From contig NZ_OMPD01000008.1 in assembly GCF_900312745.1 (NCBI RefSeq), forward strand, positions 248,001 through 312,000: DNA of 64,000 nucleotides, in the 5' to 3' direction. Position 1 is the first letter of the stretch. Every line of letters starts with the position of its first letter. The position numbers and the translations under genes are program-made. The DNA is from Aquimarina sp. AU58. GTDB taxonomy: Bacteria > Bacteroidota > Bacteroidia > Flavobacteriales > Flavobacteriaceae. The notes beneath the pieces were generated by a model. The model was not told where the DNA came from. It saw nothing but the letters and a program-made list of their open reading frames with translations, and did no database searches. Positions 45,096 through 53,472 of this stretch are shown in pieces.

Positions 45096-47471
45096 TTATG
45101 ATTTAAATAGTGAGGTTTTTAATTTAAGATGCCATGATCTTCCTGGTTTTTGAACTCCAAAATTATCATAGGCTTGTTGATCAAATATGTTGTGAGTTTC
45201 GAGAGTTATGGTATATTGCTTATGCTTTCCTGTGTATGCAATCCCTATATTATGAAGCCATTGAGTTGGCACGACTAGTTTATCTTCTTTTCGTCCATCA
45301 ATCTCCCAATACCTAAAAAATTCTTCTACATAACGGGTAGACCACCATACTTGTAATTGGTCATTAGGTTTCATTAAACTATCTCTGGTAATTTGAATTT
45401 CTCCGTTTCCGAATAGATATGGTTTGTTTGGTAATCGAGCTCCAAAATAGCGATCATTAGACACTCCTGAAGCTTCTTTTTTGGATCGGTTTCGTAAATC
45501 CTGAAAAGTGCCATTTAGTGTAATATTTAACCATGATAATGGCCGCATACTAATTTCGCCTTCGACTCCTATAATTCTTGTTTTTAATAAATTTTGATAG
45601 GTACTCAAAACAGGAGGAGGAACTGCTTGAAGTATAATAATATTATCTATTTCTCTAAAAAAACCATTAGCTTCTACACTCCATGTTTCTTTTTTAAAAC
45701 TCCCACCAAGATTAATATTATGACTTCTTTCGGGTTTTAAATTGGGATTAGCTGCTACTGCGACACTAAAATCTCCTAAAGTTTCAATTCTATCTGGTAA
45801 CCTTGTGGCATACTCATAAGATAGTTTACTTAAAAAATTGTGATTCACTTTCCAGGAAAAAGATTGGCTTCCTCCAAATTCTGTATTTTGCTGTTCTACC
45901 TCATCGATTTCATTATTTTCAATTTCGAAACCTTTTGCGGTATAGTGATATAATTTTACAGCACTATGACTTACTATTTTTTTATCCAGAAAATCTTTTT
46001 CCAGGCCTATCCCACTAACAATTTTATTGATATGTACAGGGTTTTTATAGTAATCATTTCCGTAAAATGCAGCTGCAACGGGATCTTCTCCTGATCGTTC
46101 AAAAAAGGAAGTCACGCCATTAAAGAGAATTCGTGAGGTGGTATTAACATTATATTGAAGATTAATTCTTCCCGAAATATTATCTCCGGTAAGTTTTAAT
46201 TTATTTTGAGAAGGTGTGATCTCACCTCCAGAGGTTCTCTGCCCAATAACTTCTCCTCTCCAATTGTATATATTAAGTGTTGTATCATTAAAATTAGTAA
46301 TGATTCTGTTGTACCCTATGTATAAATTAGCATCTAGGTTTTTAATAAGGTCTTTTTTTTCATATTGTAATGCATTATTATGTACAGATACTTTGTTAAG
46401 TGCTTCTCCGTAAGGTTGTCTCATTTCAAAATTATGCTGAATCTCATCATATAAATTTGCATAAGAAAAATTGAGTGCTATATAATCTGCCCAGGATTGG
46501 TCTATCAACCCTACATCTCCTTTTATCATATAGCTTCTAAAAGCATCATGAAACTTTTTTGCAGAAATTGATTCCGGATTACCTTGTTCATTAATAAGTG
46601 TTACATCGTTTAGTGTGTAATTATTATCTGAATACGTATAATACCCTGTTAACCCAGCTGTTAAACCAGAGGGCATTACTTTTCTCGCATTTACTGTTGC
46701 CTGCCATGTATTAAATGAACTATATGCTACAGATGTGTCAAAAAAATCATACTTCTCTTTTCTTGTAACTATATTAATAGCACCTCCTAATGCATCTGCT
46801 CCCATACTTACAGGAACCGCACCTTTATATACTTCCATTCGTTTAATAAGGTTAACAGGAAGCATAGCCAGAGAGGGGCCTATTCCTAATTCTTCTACTG
46901 GAAGTAAAAAATCCATAGGAACTCCATTCACAAATAGTTTTACTTGCCTGCCGCTTAACCCTTGAATAGATACTTCAGTGGCATTTCCAACTCCCCCACT
47001 CTGTCTTATTTGTACTCCAGGTACTGTACCTAAAAGATCAGATGTAGTAACAGATCTATTATTAAGTTTTCTGGCTTCGATAACAGATACTGTTGTCGTA
47101 CTATTTCTAATTTTTGTTGCTTCTGATGTGCTCAATAGTGTTACTTCACCTAATTCATCGAGTTGTTTAGCAAGGCGAATTGTTACTTTTATTTTGGGTT
47201 GATTTTTAAGTAGTGTTATCGTTTTTTGTTGTGTTTGGTATCCTATATGTGATATTACAATTTGGTAATCCCCCGATCTTAAATGTTCTATTCTAAAGGC
47301 TCCCGAAGTATCGGATACGGTACTTTTATTCATTTCTGGAATATATATATGGGCAGTAGATAAAGGGTTTCCTTTTTCATTGGTTATTGTACCAGAAATT
47401 ACCCCTTCCTGACCTATAGAAATGATTGGGATTAGTAAAAAAACAATTATGAGAAATGAGATATATTGCAT
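45096..47471 (-). CDS. TonB-dependent outer-membrane receptor with CarboxypepD_reg-like domain
   Basis: The 791-residue receptor has a signal peptide (LIIVFLLIPIISIGQ), a CarboxypepD_reg-like domain at about 22-100 (GVISGTITNEKGNPLSTAHIYIP), a plug domain at about 115-230 (TVSVIEARKLNNRSVTTSDLLGTVPGVQIRQSGGVGNATEVSIQGLSGRQVKLFVNGVPM), and a barrel ending KPGRSWHLKLKTSLF with a terminal aromatic. It is of the siderophore/metallophore-type size, not the 1000-residue SusC type. It would recapture a metal-loaded or processed ligand. The gap to the gene before it is 69 bases. Confidence 0.9.
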   Translation of the reverse strand: MQYISFLIIVFLLIPIISIGQEGVISGTITNEKGNPLSTAHIYIPEMNKSTVSDTSGAFRIEHLRSGDYQIVISHIGYQTQQKTITLLKNQPKIKVTIRLAKQLDELGEVTLLSTSEATKIRNSTTTVSVIEARKLNNRSVTTSDLLGTVPGVQIRQSGGVGNATEVSIQGLSGRQVKLFVNGVPMDFLLPVEELGIGPSLAMLPVNLIKRMEVYKGAVPVSMGADALGGAINIVTRKEKYDFFDTSVAYSSFNTWQATVNARKVMPSGLTAGLTGYYTYSDNNYTLNDVTLINEQGNPESISAKKFHDAFRSYMIKGDVGLIDQSWADYIALNFSYANLYDEIQHNFEMRQPYGEALNKVSVHNNALQYEKKDLIKNLDANLYIGYNRIITNFNDTTLNIYNWRGEVIGQRTSGGEITPSQNKLKLTGDNISGRINLQYNVNTTSRILFNGVTSFFERSGEDPVAAAFYGNDYYKNPVHINKIVSGIGLEKDFLDKKIVSHSAVKLYHYTAKGFEIENNEIDEVEQQNTEFGGSQSFSWKVNHNFLSKLSYEYATRLPDRIETLGDFSVAVAANPNLKPERSHNINLGGSFKKETWSVEANGFFREIDNIIILQAVPPPVLSTYQNLLKTRIIGVEGEISMRPLSWLNITLNGTFQDLRNRSKKEASGVSNDRYFGARLPNKPYLFGNGEIQITRDSLMKPNDQLQVWWSTRYVEEFFRYWEIDGRKEDKLVVPTQWLHNIGIAYTGKHKQYTITLETHNIFDQQAYDNFGVQKPGRSWHLKLKTSLFKS

Positions 47472-47540
47472 ATAGAAGTAGTAGACGATTTATTGTATTT
47501 AATTATGTATTCTGATTTTTTAAGAATAGAATGTCATTTG

Positions 47541-48461
47541 TTATAAAGTAATTTCCTGAATCAATTCTTCTGAATTCATTTCCTCAAAAATCACTTTTTC
47601 TTTCTCAGACATTTGATCTTTATGAAGTAATCCATTTGATCTATCCCATAACTGTTTTGTTTCTGCAGTTAATTGATAGGCTTCATCTTTATCCTTTTTT
47701 AGCAAACAGGTTAACCCATTATTTTTACGTAGTTCAAGTATTTGTTGGTTTCGTAATAGATAAGATGATGATAAATTGGTTAGAGAGATCACTTCTCTTT
47801 CTTCATTGTACAATAAAAATTCTTGGTCTGAATAAAGTTCTAGTATTGTTTCTTGTAGGGGTTCGATTTCAAAAACACGTACTTTAGTTTTTAGTTCTTC
47901 TTGTGTATTTTGATAACATTCAACAATCTTTACAGGAGTTTTCTCTGGTGAATGATTCATAATTACAGCTTTCTTTTGTTCACCTTCAATAATATTGTTC
48001 AGTGTTATTTTTTCAACAAAAAAGAAATCATCAACTGCTGTTTTAGAATACCTTATTTCTCCAGAACTGTGTACTTCTGAAATAAGTGTGTATTTCCCTA
48101 AAGGTGCATTGTTAGGGATGGTATATGTAAAATAATAATGTCTTCCGGATTGAATATTCTTGAGTATTTGTATTAATTGTTCTCTTTTACAAGCTCCGCT
48201 CAAATAATCTGCTAATAACAATAACGGAACATTTTTATTTAAATATTTAAGTGATCGTTCTTCTTCTTGTGTTACTTCGTTTATAGGATCTGGTAATCCT
48301 AAAACATGTTCTTCAAAAAGCATAGTAACATTTCCGTTAGGGTCTTTAACACCAATTCTAACCCAAGGAAACACGTGTACATTTTTTAAGGCAGAGATAT
48401 TAAAGTTCCAGTGAATAGTAACGGTCTTACCAGGGATAGCTCTTTTTGGAAAAATACTCAT
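47541..48461 (-). CDS. Unknown Ig-like cytoplasmic protein of the peptide operon
   Basis: The 306-residue protein has no signal peptide. Its first 155 residues look like an Ig-like beta sandwich (RAIPGKTVTIHWNFNI, NVHVFPWVRIGVKDPNGNV, HYYFTYTIPNNAPLGKYTLISEVHSSGEIRYS); the rest is mixed, ends very acidic (EKEKVIFEEMNSEELIQEITL) and contains one Cys pair region (SGACKREQ). I recognise no enzyme family. It starts 2 bases after the 159-residue gene and is the best candidate for a peptide-handling or maturation factor together with it. Confidence 0.65.
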   Translation of the reverse strand: MSIFPKRAIPGKTVTIHWNFNISALKNVHVFPWVRIGVKDPNGNVTMLFEEHVLGLPDPINEVTQEEERSLKYLNKNVPLLLLADYLSGACKREQLIQILKNIQSGRHYYFTYTIPNNAPLGKYTLISEVHSSGEIRYSKTAVDDFFFVEKITLNNIIEGEQKKAVIMNHSPEKTPVKIVECYQNTQEELKTKVRVFEIEPLQETILELYSDQEFLLYNEEREVISLTNLSSSYLLRNQQILELRKNNGLTCLLKKDKDEAYQLTAETKQLWDRSNGLLHKDQMSEKEKVIFEEMNSEELIQEITL

Positions 48462-48463
48462 GA

Positions 48464-48943
48464 CTATTTTCTTAATGCTTTAAGCTGTTCTTTACTATAT
48501 TGGCTTGCATACTGCCTGAACCATTTTTCAACTGTTTTTTCGCCTAAATAATCATAGGTCACAGATAGTAAAAACTCTAACTTTTTTAGATACTCTTGTT
48601 TAGCTTTTTCTGGGTCTTTCATCATATTTCTTGTACGATCTTCTTTTTCCTTTTTTGAAGCAGGAACATGATGAAAATAAGTTGTGTTAAAATATTCTTT
48701 ACTAAACTCATGATATTGAGGAGTAAAAAGAATCATATTATGCCACATTTCGTCGATAATCAAAAGATCATCTGGTATAAAAACTCCTGGAATCTGACTT
48801 ATGAATAGAAACTTGAGGGTTTCATTAAAAATATCCTGTACTTCTTCGACTTCTAACTGGTACATATCATTAAACCTCGAAATAATGTCTTCGTTTCTAA
48901 ACTGAAGAATATTTGCTAGTTGTTTTTTATCTAATTTTTTCAT
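48464..48943 (-). CDS. Small WH..Y/HH-motif protein (glycine-rich-domain-protein-like)
   Basis: The 159-residue protein has the segment LIIDEMWHNMILFTPQYHEFSKEYFNTTYFHHVPA, which recalls the WH..Q..Y and HH pattern of GRDP-like (PF07173) proteins; the spaced His and Glu could bind a metal. The N-terminal third is helical (NEDIISRFNDMYQLEVEEVQDIFNETLKF) and the C-terminus is basic. It is the first gene after the attenuator and is 2 bases from the 306-residue gene. A modifying enzyme or metal chaperone for the Cys-rich peptide is possible, but not shown. Confidence 0.6.
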   Translation of the reverse strand: MKKLDKKQLANILQFRNEDIISRFNDMYQLEVEEVQDIFNETLKFLFISQIPGVFIPDDLLIIDEMWHNMILFTPQYHEFSKEYFNTTYFHHVPASKKEKEDRTRNMMKDPEKAKQEYLKKLEFLLSVTYDYLGEKTVEKWFRQYASQYSKEQLKALRK

Positions 48944-48964
48944 GGTTAAAATGTTTCCTTAAAA

Positions 48965-48990
48965 CGGTAGTACGACAAATCGTACTACCG
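48965..48990 (-). terminator. Attenuator hairpin between the precursor peptide and the operon body
   Basis: On the minus strand CGGTAGTACGA and TCGTACTACCG form a perfect 11-bp stem around TTTG, followed by TTTT. It lies 12 bases after the peptide stop codon and 21 bases before the next start. A leaky stop here would make the short peptide mRNA much more abundant than the transporter mRNA, the usual arrangement for precursor-peptide operons. Confidence 0.82.
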
Positions 48991-49001
48991 CAATACAATG
49001 T

Positions 49002-49112
49002 CTACAATGTAGATGAACAATGTCCACAGTTACTACAATGCGTACCTCCAACTGGATTTGCTGATTTTTCGGCCAGAATCTGAGAGATTAGTGCTTCTTT
49101 GTTAATTTTCAT
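49002..49112 (-). CDS. 36-residue Cys-rich precursor peptide with double-glycine leader
   Basis: ATG at 49112-49110 opens a 36-residue frame stopping at TAG 49004-49002. The first 23 residues (MKINKEALISQILAEKSAN-PVGG) look like a leader: charged, helical and ending in a double Gly after Pro-Val. The last 13 are THCSNCGHCSSTL, with Cys at 26, 29 and 32 (CxxCxxC) and His at 25 and 31. This resembles a RiPP precursor or metal-binding peptide; no known modifying enzyme (radical SAM, lanthionine or YcaO) is present. Two palindromes lie upstream and a hairpin downstream. It is the first gene of a ten-gene operon. Confidence 0.75.
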   Translation of the reverse strand: MKINKEALISQILAEKSANPVGGTHCSNCGHCSSTL

Positions 49113-49733
49113 GATTACATAAATTAAGATTATACCTACTCTATTTTTTAAGGTTTTCGGCTCGCCCTTTGTTGCAACAGTGTTGCAATATAGAGAACCT
49201 GTTTTTCAGAAGCAACAATGTTGCATTTAAAGAAATGTTAAAAAAATGATTTCAATTGTTAATGGCTTAGCATCATTCTTCGATAAATTTTAGAAACTTT
49301 ATGTTATTAACTCGATCGATGAAATCTTGCAAATACTCTAATGATGAATCCATTATCTTAGTCTATTCTTCGTTTTGATTACGCCAAATTTTAATACGCT
49401 TAAATTGGATTATCAAAGCTCTTCATAATTTTAGATCTATACTTTTTGAGAATACATTAAGGGAGTTAATTTTATTTGTAGGATTGAAATATATTAATTG
49501 ATTTATAATAAATAAAGTTTTAGTAATATATGCAGATAATGATTTAAAATTTCTAATATTTTATTATAATTTACTCTAAAGTTATGCGTTAATTACAATT
49601 AATCAACTTTTAGTAGTTTGCATAATTTTTCTAAACACACAACAGGTCAAAACACCATCCAACTTAGACCACAAACAACTCATTATCAAACCACTAAATC
49701 CAAAAAAAACTCTTAAAAAACAACATTCACAAT
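49113..49733. promoter_or_regulatory. Upstream region of the peptide operon
   Basis: Apart from the twin palindromes at 49172-49224 this 621-base gap holds no gene. On the minus strand, TTG (49215-49213), N20 and TATATTGC (49192-49185) make a -33/-7-like pair whose ends fall inside the two palindromes; TATATTGC is not a perfect TAnnTTTG. The right half is AT-rich and probably drives the plus-strand HAD gene. Confidence 0.45.
49172..49224 (-). promoter_or_regulatory. Twin palindromic operators of the peptide operon
   Basis: Operator 1 at 49172-49188 is TTGCAACA-G-TGTTGCAA, a perfect palindrome with one central base. Operator 2 at 49212-49224 is GCAACA-A-TGTTGC. Both have the core GCAACA-N-TGTTGC, with centres 38 bases apart, and both lie 60-112 bases before the peptide ATG. 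A dimeric repressor, possibly of the Fur/Zur superfamily, would block the -33/-7-like pair set between them. Confidence 0.75.
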
Positions 49734-50411
49734 ATGCAAATTAAAAAACAATACAAGGGGATTATTTTTGATTTAGACGGAACCCTTTTAAATACATTAG
49801 GAACATATAGCCATATCATGAATGCGCTTTTGGAAAAAAATAAATTTCCGATTCATACCATGAAAAACTATCGTGAATTTATTGGAAACGGTGCAAAAAA
49901 TTTTATAACATTATCCATCCCTTCTGAGCATAGAACTGAAGAATTGATAGCGCATTTGCTCCATGAATTCCATTTGCAATATGAAGATTTATACACCCAA
50001 CATTCTGAAACATATGCTGGCATAATGGATGTACTAATAGATTTACAATCTGCCGGAATAACACTCGCTCTATTATCTAACAAATTACATGATTTAACTC
50101 TTAAATGCGCAAGCCATTTTTTTCCAGATATCAAATTCAGTCATATTATAGGTCAGTCTGATAAATACAAAAAACCAGACCCCAGTGGGGTTTTGGATCT
50201 ATCGAAATTATTAAAAATCCCTCTGGATCAATTAGTATTTGTTGGTGATACAGACGTTGATATAATCACAGCTCAAAATGCAGGCGTTGATAGCATTGCT
50301 GTAACATGGGGATTTAGAGATGAAAAAAACCTGGTATCCTTATCTCCTAATTACATGATAAGAAGTCCAAAAGAACTCATAGAATTCCTACCATTTTCTA
50401 AACAAATTTAA
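49734..50411 (+). CDS. HAD-superfamily phosphatase (phosphoglycolate phosphatase-like)
   Basis: The 225-residue enzyme has motif I FDLDGTLLNT with nucleophile D13 and acid D15, motif II LALLSNK, motif III KKPDPSGV and motif IV VFVGDTDVDIITAQNAG. A four-helix cap follows motif I. Members hydrolyse small phosphate esters such as phosphoglycolate; the substrate is not visible. It is divergent from the peptide operon, monocistronic, and followed by a very strong terminator. Confidence 0.9.
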   Translation: MQIKKQYKGIIFDLDGTLLNTLGTYSHIMNALLEKNKFPIHTMKNYREFIGNGAKNFITLSIPSEHRTEELIAHLLHEFHLQYEDLYTQHSETYAGIMDVLIDLQSAGITLALLSNKLHDLTLKCASHFFPDIKFSHIIGQSDKYKKPDPSGVLDLSKLLKIPLDQLVFVGDTDVDIITAQNAGVDSIAVTWGFRDEKNLVSLSPNYMIRSPKELIEFLPFSKQI

Positions 50412-50489
50412 ACAACCCTAACACATTTTTTAGGAATATGATATTCTTTCATCTTGATAATACATCAAATAAACTTTAAATCTTCTCAA

Positions 50490-50550
50490 AAAAAGAGCTT
50501 TATTTAGCTGTATCAGAGCACAATACAGCTAAATAAAGCTCTTTTTGGGC
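50490..50550. terminator. Perfect 24-bp hairpin terminator
   Basis: Arms at 50490-50513 and 50523-50546 are perfectly complementary over 24 bases around a 9-base loop (CAGAGCACA), with A and T runs at the ends. It ends the HAD transcript and may stop minus-strand transcripts coming from the tautomerase gene. Confidence 0.9.
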
Positions 50551-50679
50551 ACAAAACTACTATAGAAGTCGAACTAGAATTTTATCACTTAAAAATATAG
50601 TGTAAGTCTCAAAAAAAATGTCCAACTTGTACTCGTAAATCTCTACCTTGCTGAAAGGTCCTTATACTAGGAGCTATTG

Positions 50680-50886
50680 CTAGTTATTGGTTTTATTAAT
50701 TATTTTTAGCTCTCTTACTGTCTTTCCTCCAACAGCCATGTCATCATCCGGGATTTCTTTTATTGAAACTAAAAATAATTTTTTAGGAACACCTGTAATA
50801 TCTGCTGATATTTCGGTTAATTGTTCAATTAGTTTTTGCTTAATTTCTTTTTCGAGTTTAGTTGATTCAAATGATATGTATGGCAT
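50680..50886 (-). CDS. 4-oxalocrotonate tautomerase-like small enzyme
   Basis: The 68-residue protein begins MPYISFESTKLEKEIKQKLIEQLTEISADITGVPKKLFLVSIKE, with Pro directly after the initiator Met as the catalytic base, the helix and the second strand of the tautomerase fold. The mid-chain Arg usually at position 11 is a Lys here (TKLEKE), so activity is uncertain. It may tailor a small metabolite. It is close to the SnoaL-like gene, but 137 bases away. Confidence 0.8.
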   Translation of the reverse strand: MPYISFESTKLEKEIKQKLIEQLTEISADITGVPKKLFLVSIKEIPDDDMAVGGKTVRELKIINKTNN

Positions 50887-51023
50887 ATTGTTTAGGTTTT
50901 TGTTTTAGAATAAAACGGTTTATATTAAGTTTCTATTTTATCTTTTGTACTATACTTTGTCTATTATTTTTATACTTCCTGCCCGCTTTTAGATTGGCAT
51001 TAAAAATCGAACCTTTGGTATTT

Positions 51024-51830
51024 TTACTTACACGCATTTAGGGATGATACCATCTTAAAGTTAAACATAGTATTGTTATTAGCAAGGTTTTGGGTTGGGA
51101 TATCTTCATGAATACTCCAATGTGCTACGATCTTTTCTTCTTCTAATCTAAACAGATCATATAATACAGAGTTTTTTCCGGCAAGAACTCCTTCACTAAT
51201 GGATAGAACAAAGTTCCCTTCTCCAAAAACGGCATGCTGTTTTTTATAACGAGGAAAAAGTGATTCATCTTGAATTGCCTGAATAAGATTCTGAACTCCA
51301 TCTGCCAGTGCTACATTATGTTGATGAAAATGAGTTTGAAAAAAATTAGGTATGGTTTCTACTATCGTTTCTACATTTTTGTTTGTTAACGTACTAAATA
51401 GCTCGGTGATTATAGATTTATTACTTTCTGTTTTCTTTAGGTCCTTTATTTCGGTCTCACCATCAAATAAAGATCTACCGGATAAGTTTGGGGGAGTTAT
51501 TGCTGTCATAACATTCCAGTGTTCGGCAATTAAGCCATTGTAATCAAAACGAATGATATGAAAAGCTACTGCCTCATTAAACCCAAAAGGAGTAGCATTT
51601 ATCCATTTGTGATGCATAATTATGTGCTGATCATCTTCTAACATGCGTATATTTTCAATTTTACTACCATACTCTTTTAATTTAGGTATCATAGAAATAA
51701 AAGCTGCTCTTCCCGACGGAACCCTTGGATTGTGTTGGATATAGTTTTCATGAACCATTTCCTTTATTATTGATTCATTGTACTGGCTAACTGCAGTATG
51801 ATATGCTTTAGCCTTTTCTTTATTGTTCAT
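51024..51830 (-). CDS. Double SnoaL-like (NTF2-fold) protein
   Basis: The 268-residue protein contains two NTF2/SnoaL-like domains: residues 1-125 (YHTAVSQYNESIIKEMVHENYIQHNPRVPSGRAAFISMIPKLK, EHWNVMTAITPP) and 130-268 (TLTNKNVETIVETIPNFFQTHFHQHNVALADGVQNLIQAIQ, AHWSIHEDIPTQ). Both keep the YIQHNP/FHQHNV-type and HW motifs. SnoaL-like proteins are cyclases, isomerases or binding proteins in secondary metabolism. A hairpin at 51945-51985 separates it from the FAD monooxygenase gene. Confidence 0.8.
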   Translation of the reverse strand: MNNKEKAKAYHTAVSQYNESIIKEMVHENYIQHNPRVPSGRAAFISMIPKLKEYGSKIENIRMLEDDQHIIMHHKWINATPFGFNEAVAFHIIRFDYNGLIAEHWNVMTAITPPNLSGRSLFDGETEIKDLKKTESNKSIITELFSTLTNKNVETIVETIPNFFQTHFHQHNVALADGVQNLIQAIQDESLFPRYKKQHAVFGEGNFVLSISEGVLAGKNSVLYDLFRLEEEKIVAHWSIHEDIPTQNLANNNTMFNFKMVSSLNACK

Positions 51831-51944
51831 ATACTTTTTCTTTATAAGTTGATCTACATTTTTGTATGTGGTTAAATTAAAAATTGCAGCAATGATGAGA
51901 TATATTAACCCGCTGTGTATTTGAGATGTTTTAATTCAAAATTT

Positions 51945-51985
51945 GTCAATTCGAGAGGCTATTCTGAAAAACCACTCGAATTGAC
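51945..51985. terminator. Hairpin between the isonitrile genes and the SnoaL-like gene
   Basis: Arms GTCAATTCGAG and CTCGAATTGAC enclose a loop of about 19 bases. The T run (ACTTTTTTT) is on the plus-strand side; on the minus strand only AAATTTTG follows. It may be a bidirectional stop or a repeat of a flavobacterial intergenic family. If it stops transcription, the SnoaL-like gene is not in the isonitrile operon. Confidence 0.5.
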
Positions 51986-51996
51986 ACTTTTTTTAT

Positions 51997-53472
51997 TTAC
52001 ATCGCTAATGAGACACTATTTTTTGAATATTTACGAACAAGGTCTTTAATTAAAGAATCTGTTTGGTCTAGTGAACCGACAGATTCGATATAAGAATCTG
52101 GTCTTACCAAAATAGTCTGATCTTTATAGTATTTACTTTCTGTCCAGAGTCCATGTTGTGAATCATTGGAATGAATTTGTATTACTTTCACAAAACCTGG
52201 TAATTCTAAATCTATTTTTTGATTTCCAAAATAAAGAAGCGTAAACCTAGTATAATCAAGAAGAGAGTACAATTGACTTTTCTTTTCTCCCTGATTCACT
52301 TCGATATCATAAACTCTTGTTCCCGCCATTCCATTCTCACTATAGCGAATGCCCATACCTGTAATATTTCCAGCTCTCTTTTCTACAATCTTAACATAAT
52401 CTTTTGCATGGGTACCAGAGTTTGAATATTTTGTAGAACGAACAAGTTCTCCAGAACTCTGAATTACACTAAGAGCAACTGGTTTTCTCTCGGTTTCATA
52501 TAAATTGAGCAAACTTTGATCAGCACCGTGATTTTTTATCATATTCAATTTCCAAATTAAGTTAAATGAATCTGCCAGGCCGGTATTTAAACCTTGTCCT
52601 CCATTCACAGAGTGAATATGACAAGCATCTCCCGCCAGAATTACACGATCTTGAATAAGATAGTTTTCTGCAACAGATTCTTTTACAGAAAATTGAGAAA
52701 ACCAGATCAACTCTTTTATCTTAACTGTATGTGGTGCCATGGCGAAGTTAATTTTTTCCATAGCATCTTCTATGACAAAATCTTTGCGATCCATTCTAAT
52801 ATAGAACCTATCAATATTTCCTTCTCTGGGAATCCAGGCAACATCTGATGTTTCTGATTGGAAAACTATAATTTCGGGTACTTTTGTAAAATCAGTTTCG
52901 AATACTGCATCAATTACTGCCCATACAATTTGAGGGCGTGTAATCTCGAAAGGTATATTAAAGTAGTTACGAACAAACGAATGAGAGCCATCTGCCCCTA
53001 TAAGATAATCTGATTTTATTATATCTCCATTAGAAAGAGTACTGATACACCCCTCTTCTGTAACCTGAATATCTTCTAATGTTGTTTGTCTTACTACAGG
53101 TGCATTAATTGATGTAAGTTTTTCATCTAAGAGTTTCTCTACAAATGCTTGTCCCAGCATCAAAAAATGTTTGTGAAAACAACCTTCAAGCTCATCCCAC
53201 CAATACGATTGTCGTGATACAAACTTTCCCTTTTCCCATATCGAACTTGTATTACAGGGCAAGCCCAGAGGGTAGAGTTCTTTAAATAAATCAGCAACCT
53301 CAAGTAGCTGTAGTGTTCTTGCGTTAAGAGCATCTGCTCTTCCTACTTCTAGTGGGCCTTCAGATTTATCTATAATCATAGTTTTTAATCCTGAGAGCTC
53401 TGCTAGATATGCACAAGCTAGCCCAACTGGTCCAGCTCCTACAATAAAAATATCTGTTTCTTTTGTTATCAT
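51997..53472 (-). CDS. FAD-dependent aromatic-type monooxygenase, isonitrile operon
   Basis: The 491-residue flavoprotein has the FAD Rossmann motif FIVGAGPVGLACAYLAELSG (about 9-28), the DG motif SDYLIGADGSHSFVRNYF, and the GD motif VILAGDACHIHSVNGGQGLNTGLADSFNLIWKL, as in the PheA/TfdB hydroxylase class. It overlaps the oxygenase gene by 4 bases, so it is translationally coupled to isnB. It probably hydroxylates or oxidises the product of the isonitrile synthase. C-terminal thioredoxin-like part (about 400-491) is typical of the class. Confidence 0.88.
   Translation of the reverse strand: MITKETDIFIVGAGPVGLACAYLAELSGLKTMIIDKSEGPLEVGRADALNARTLQLLEVADLFKELYPLGLPCNTSSIWEKGKFVSRQSYWWDELEGCFHKHFLMLGQAFVEKLLDEKLTSINAPVVRQTTLEDIQVTEEGCISTLSNGDIIKSDYLIGADGSHSFVRNYFNIPFEITRPQIVWAVIDAVFETDFTKVPEIIVFQSETSDVAWIPREGNIDRFYIRMDRKDFVIEDAMEKINFAMAPHTVKIKELIWFSQFSVKESVAENYLIQDRVILAGDACHIHSVNGGQGLNTGLADSFNLIWKLNMIKNHGADQSLLNLYETERKPVALSVIQSSGELVRSTKYSNSGTHAKDYVKIVEKRAGNITGMGIRYSENGMAGTRVYDIEVNQGEKKSQLYSLLDYTRFTLLYFGNQKIDLELPGFVKVIQIHSNDSQHGLWTESKYYKDQTILVRPDSYIESVGSLDQTDSLIKDLVRKYSKNSVSLAM

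Noticed and set aside
49002..49112. Methanobactin or lanthipeptide precursor
   Set aside because: MbnB/MbnC, LanB/LanC and radical SAM or YcaO genes are absent, so the Cys-rich peptide cannot be assigned to those classes.
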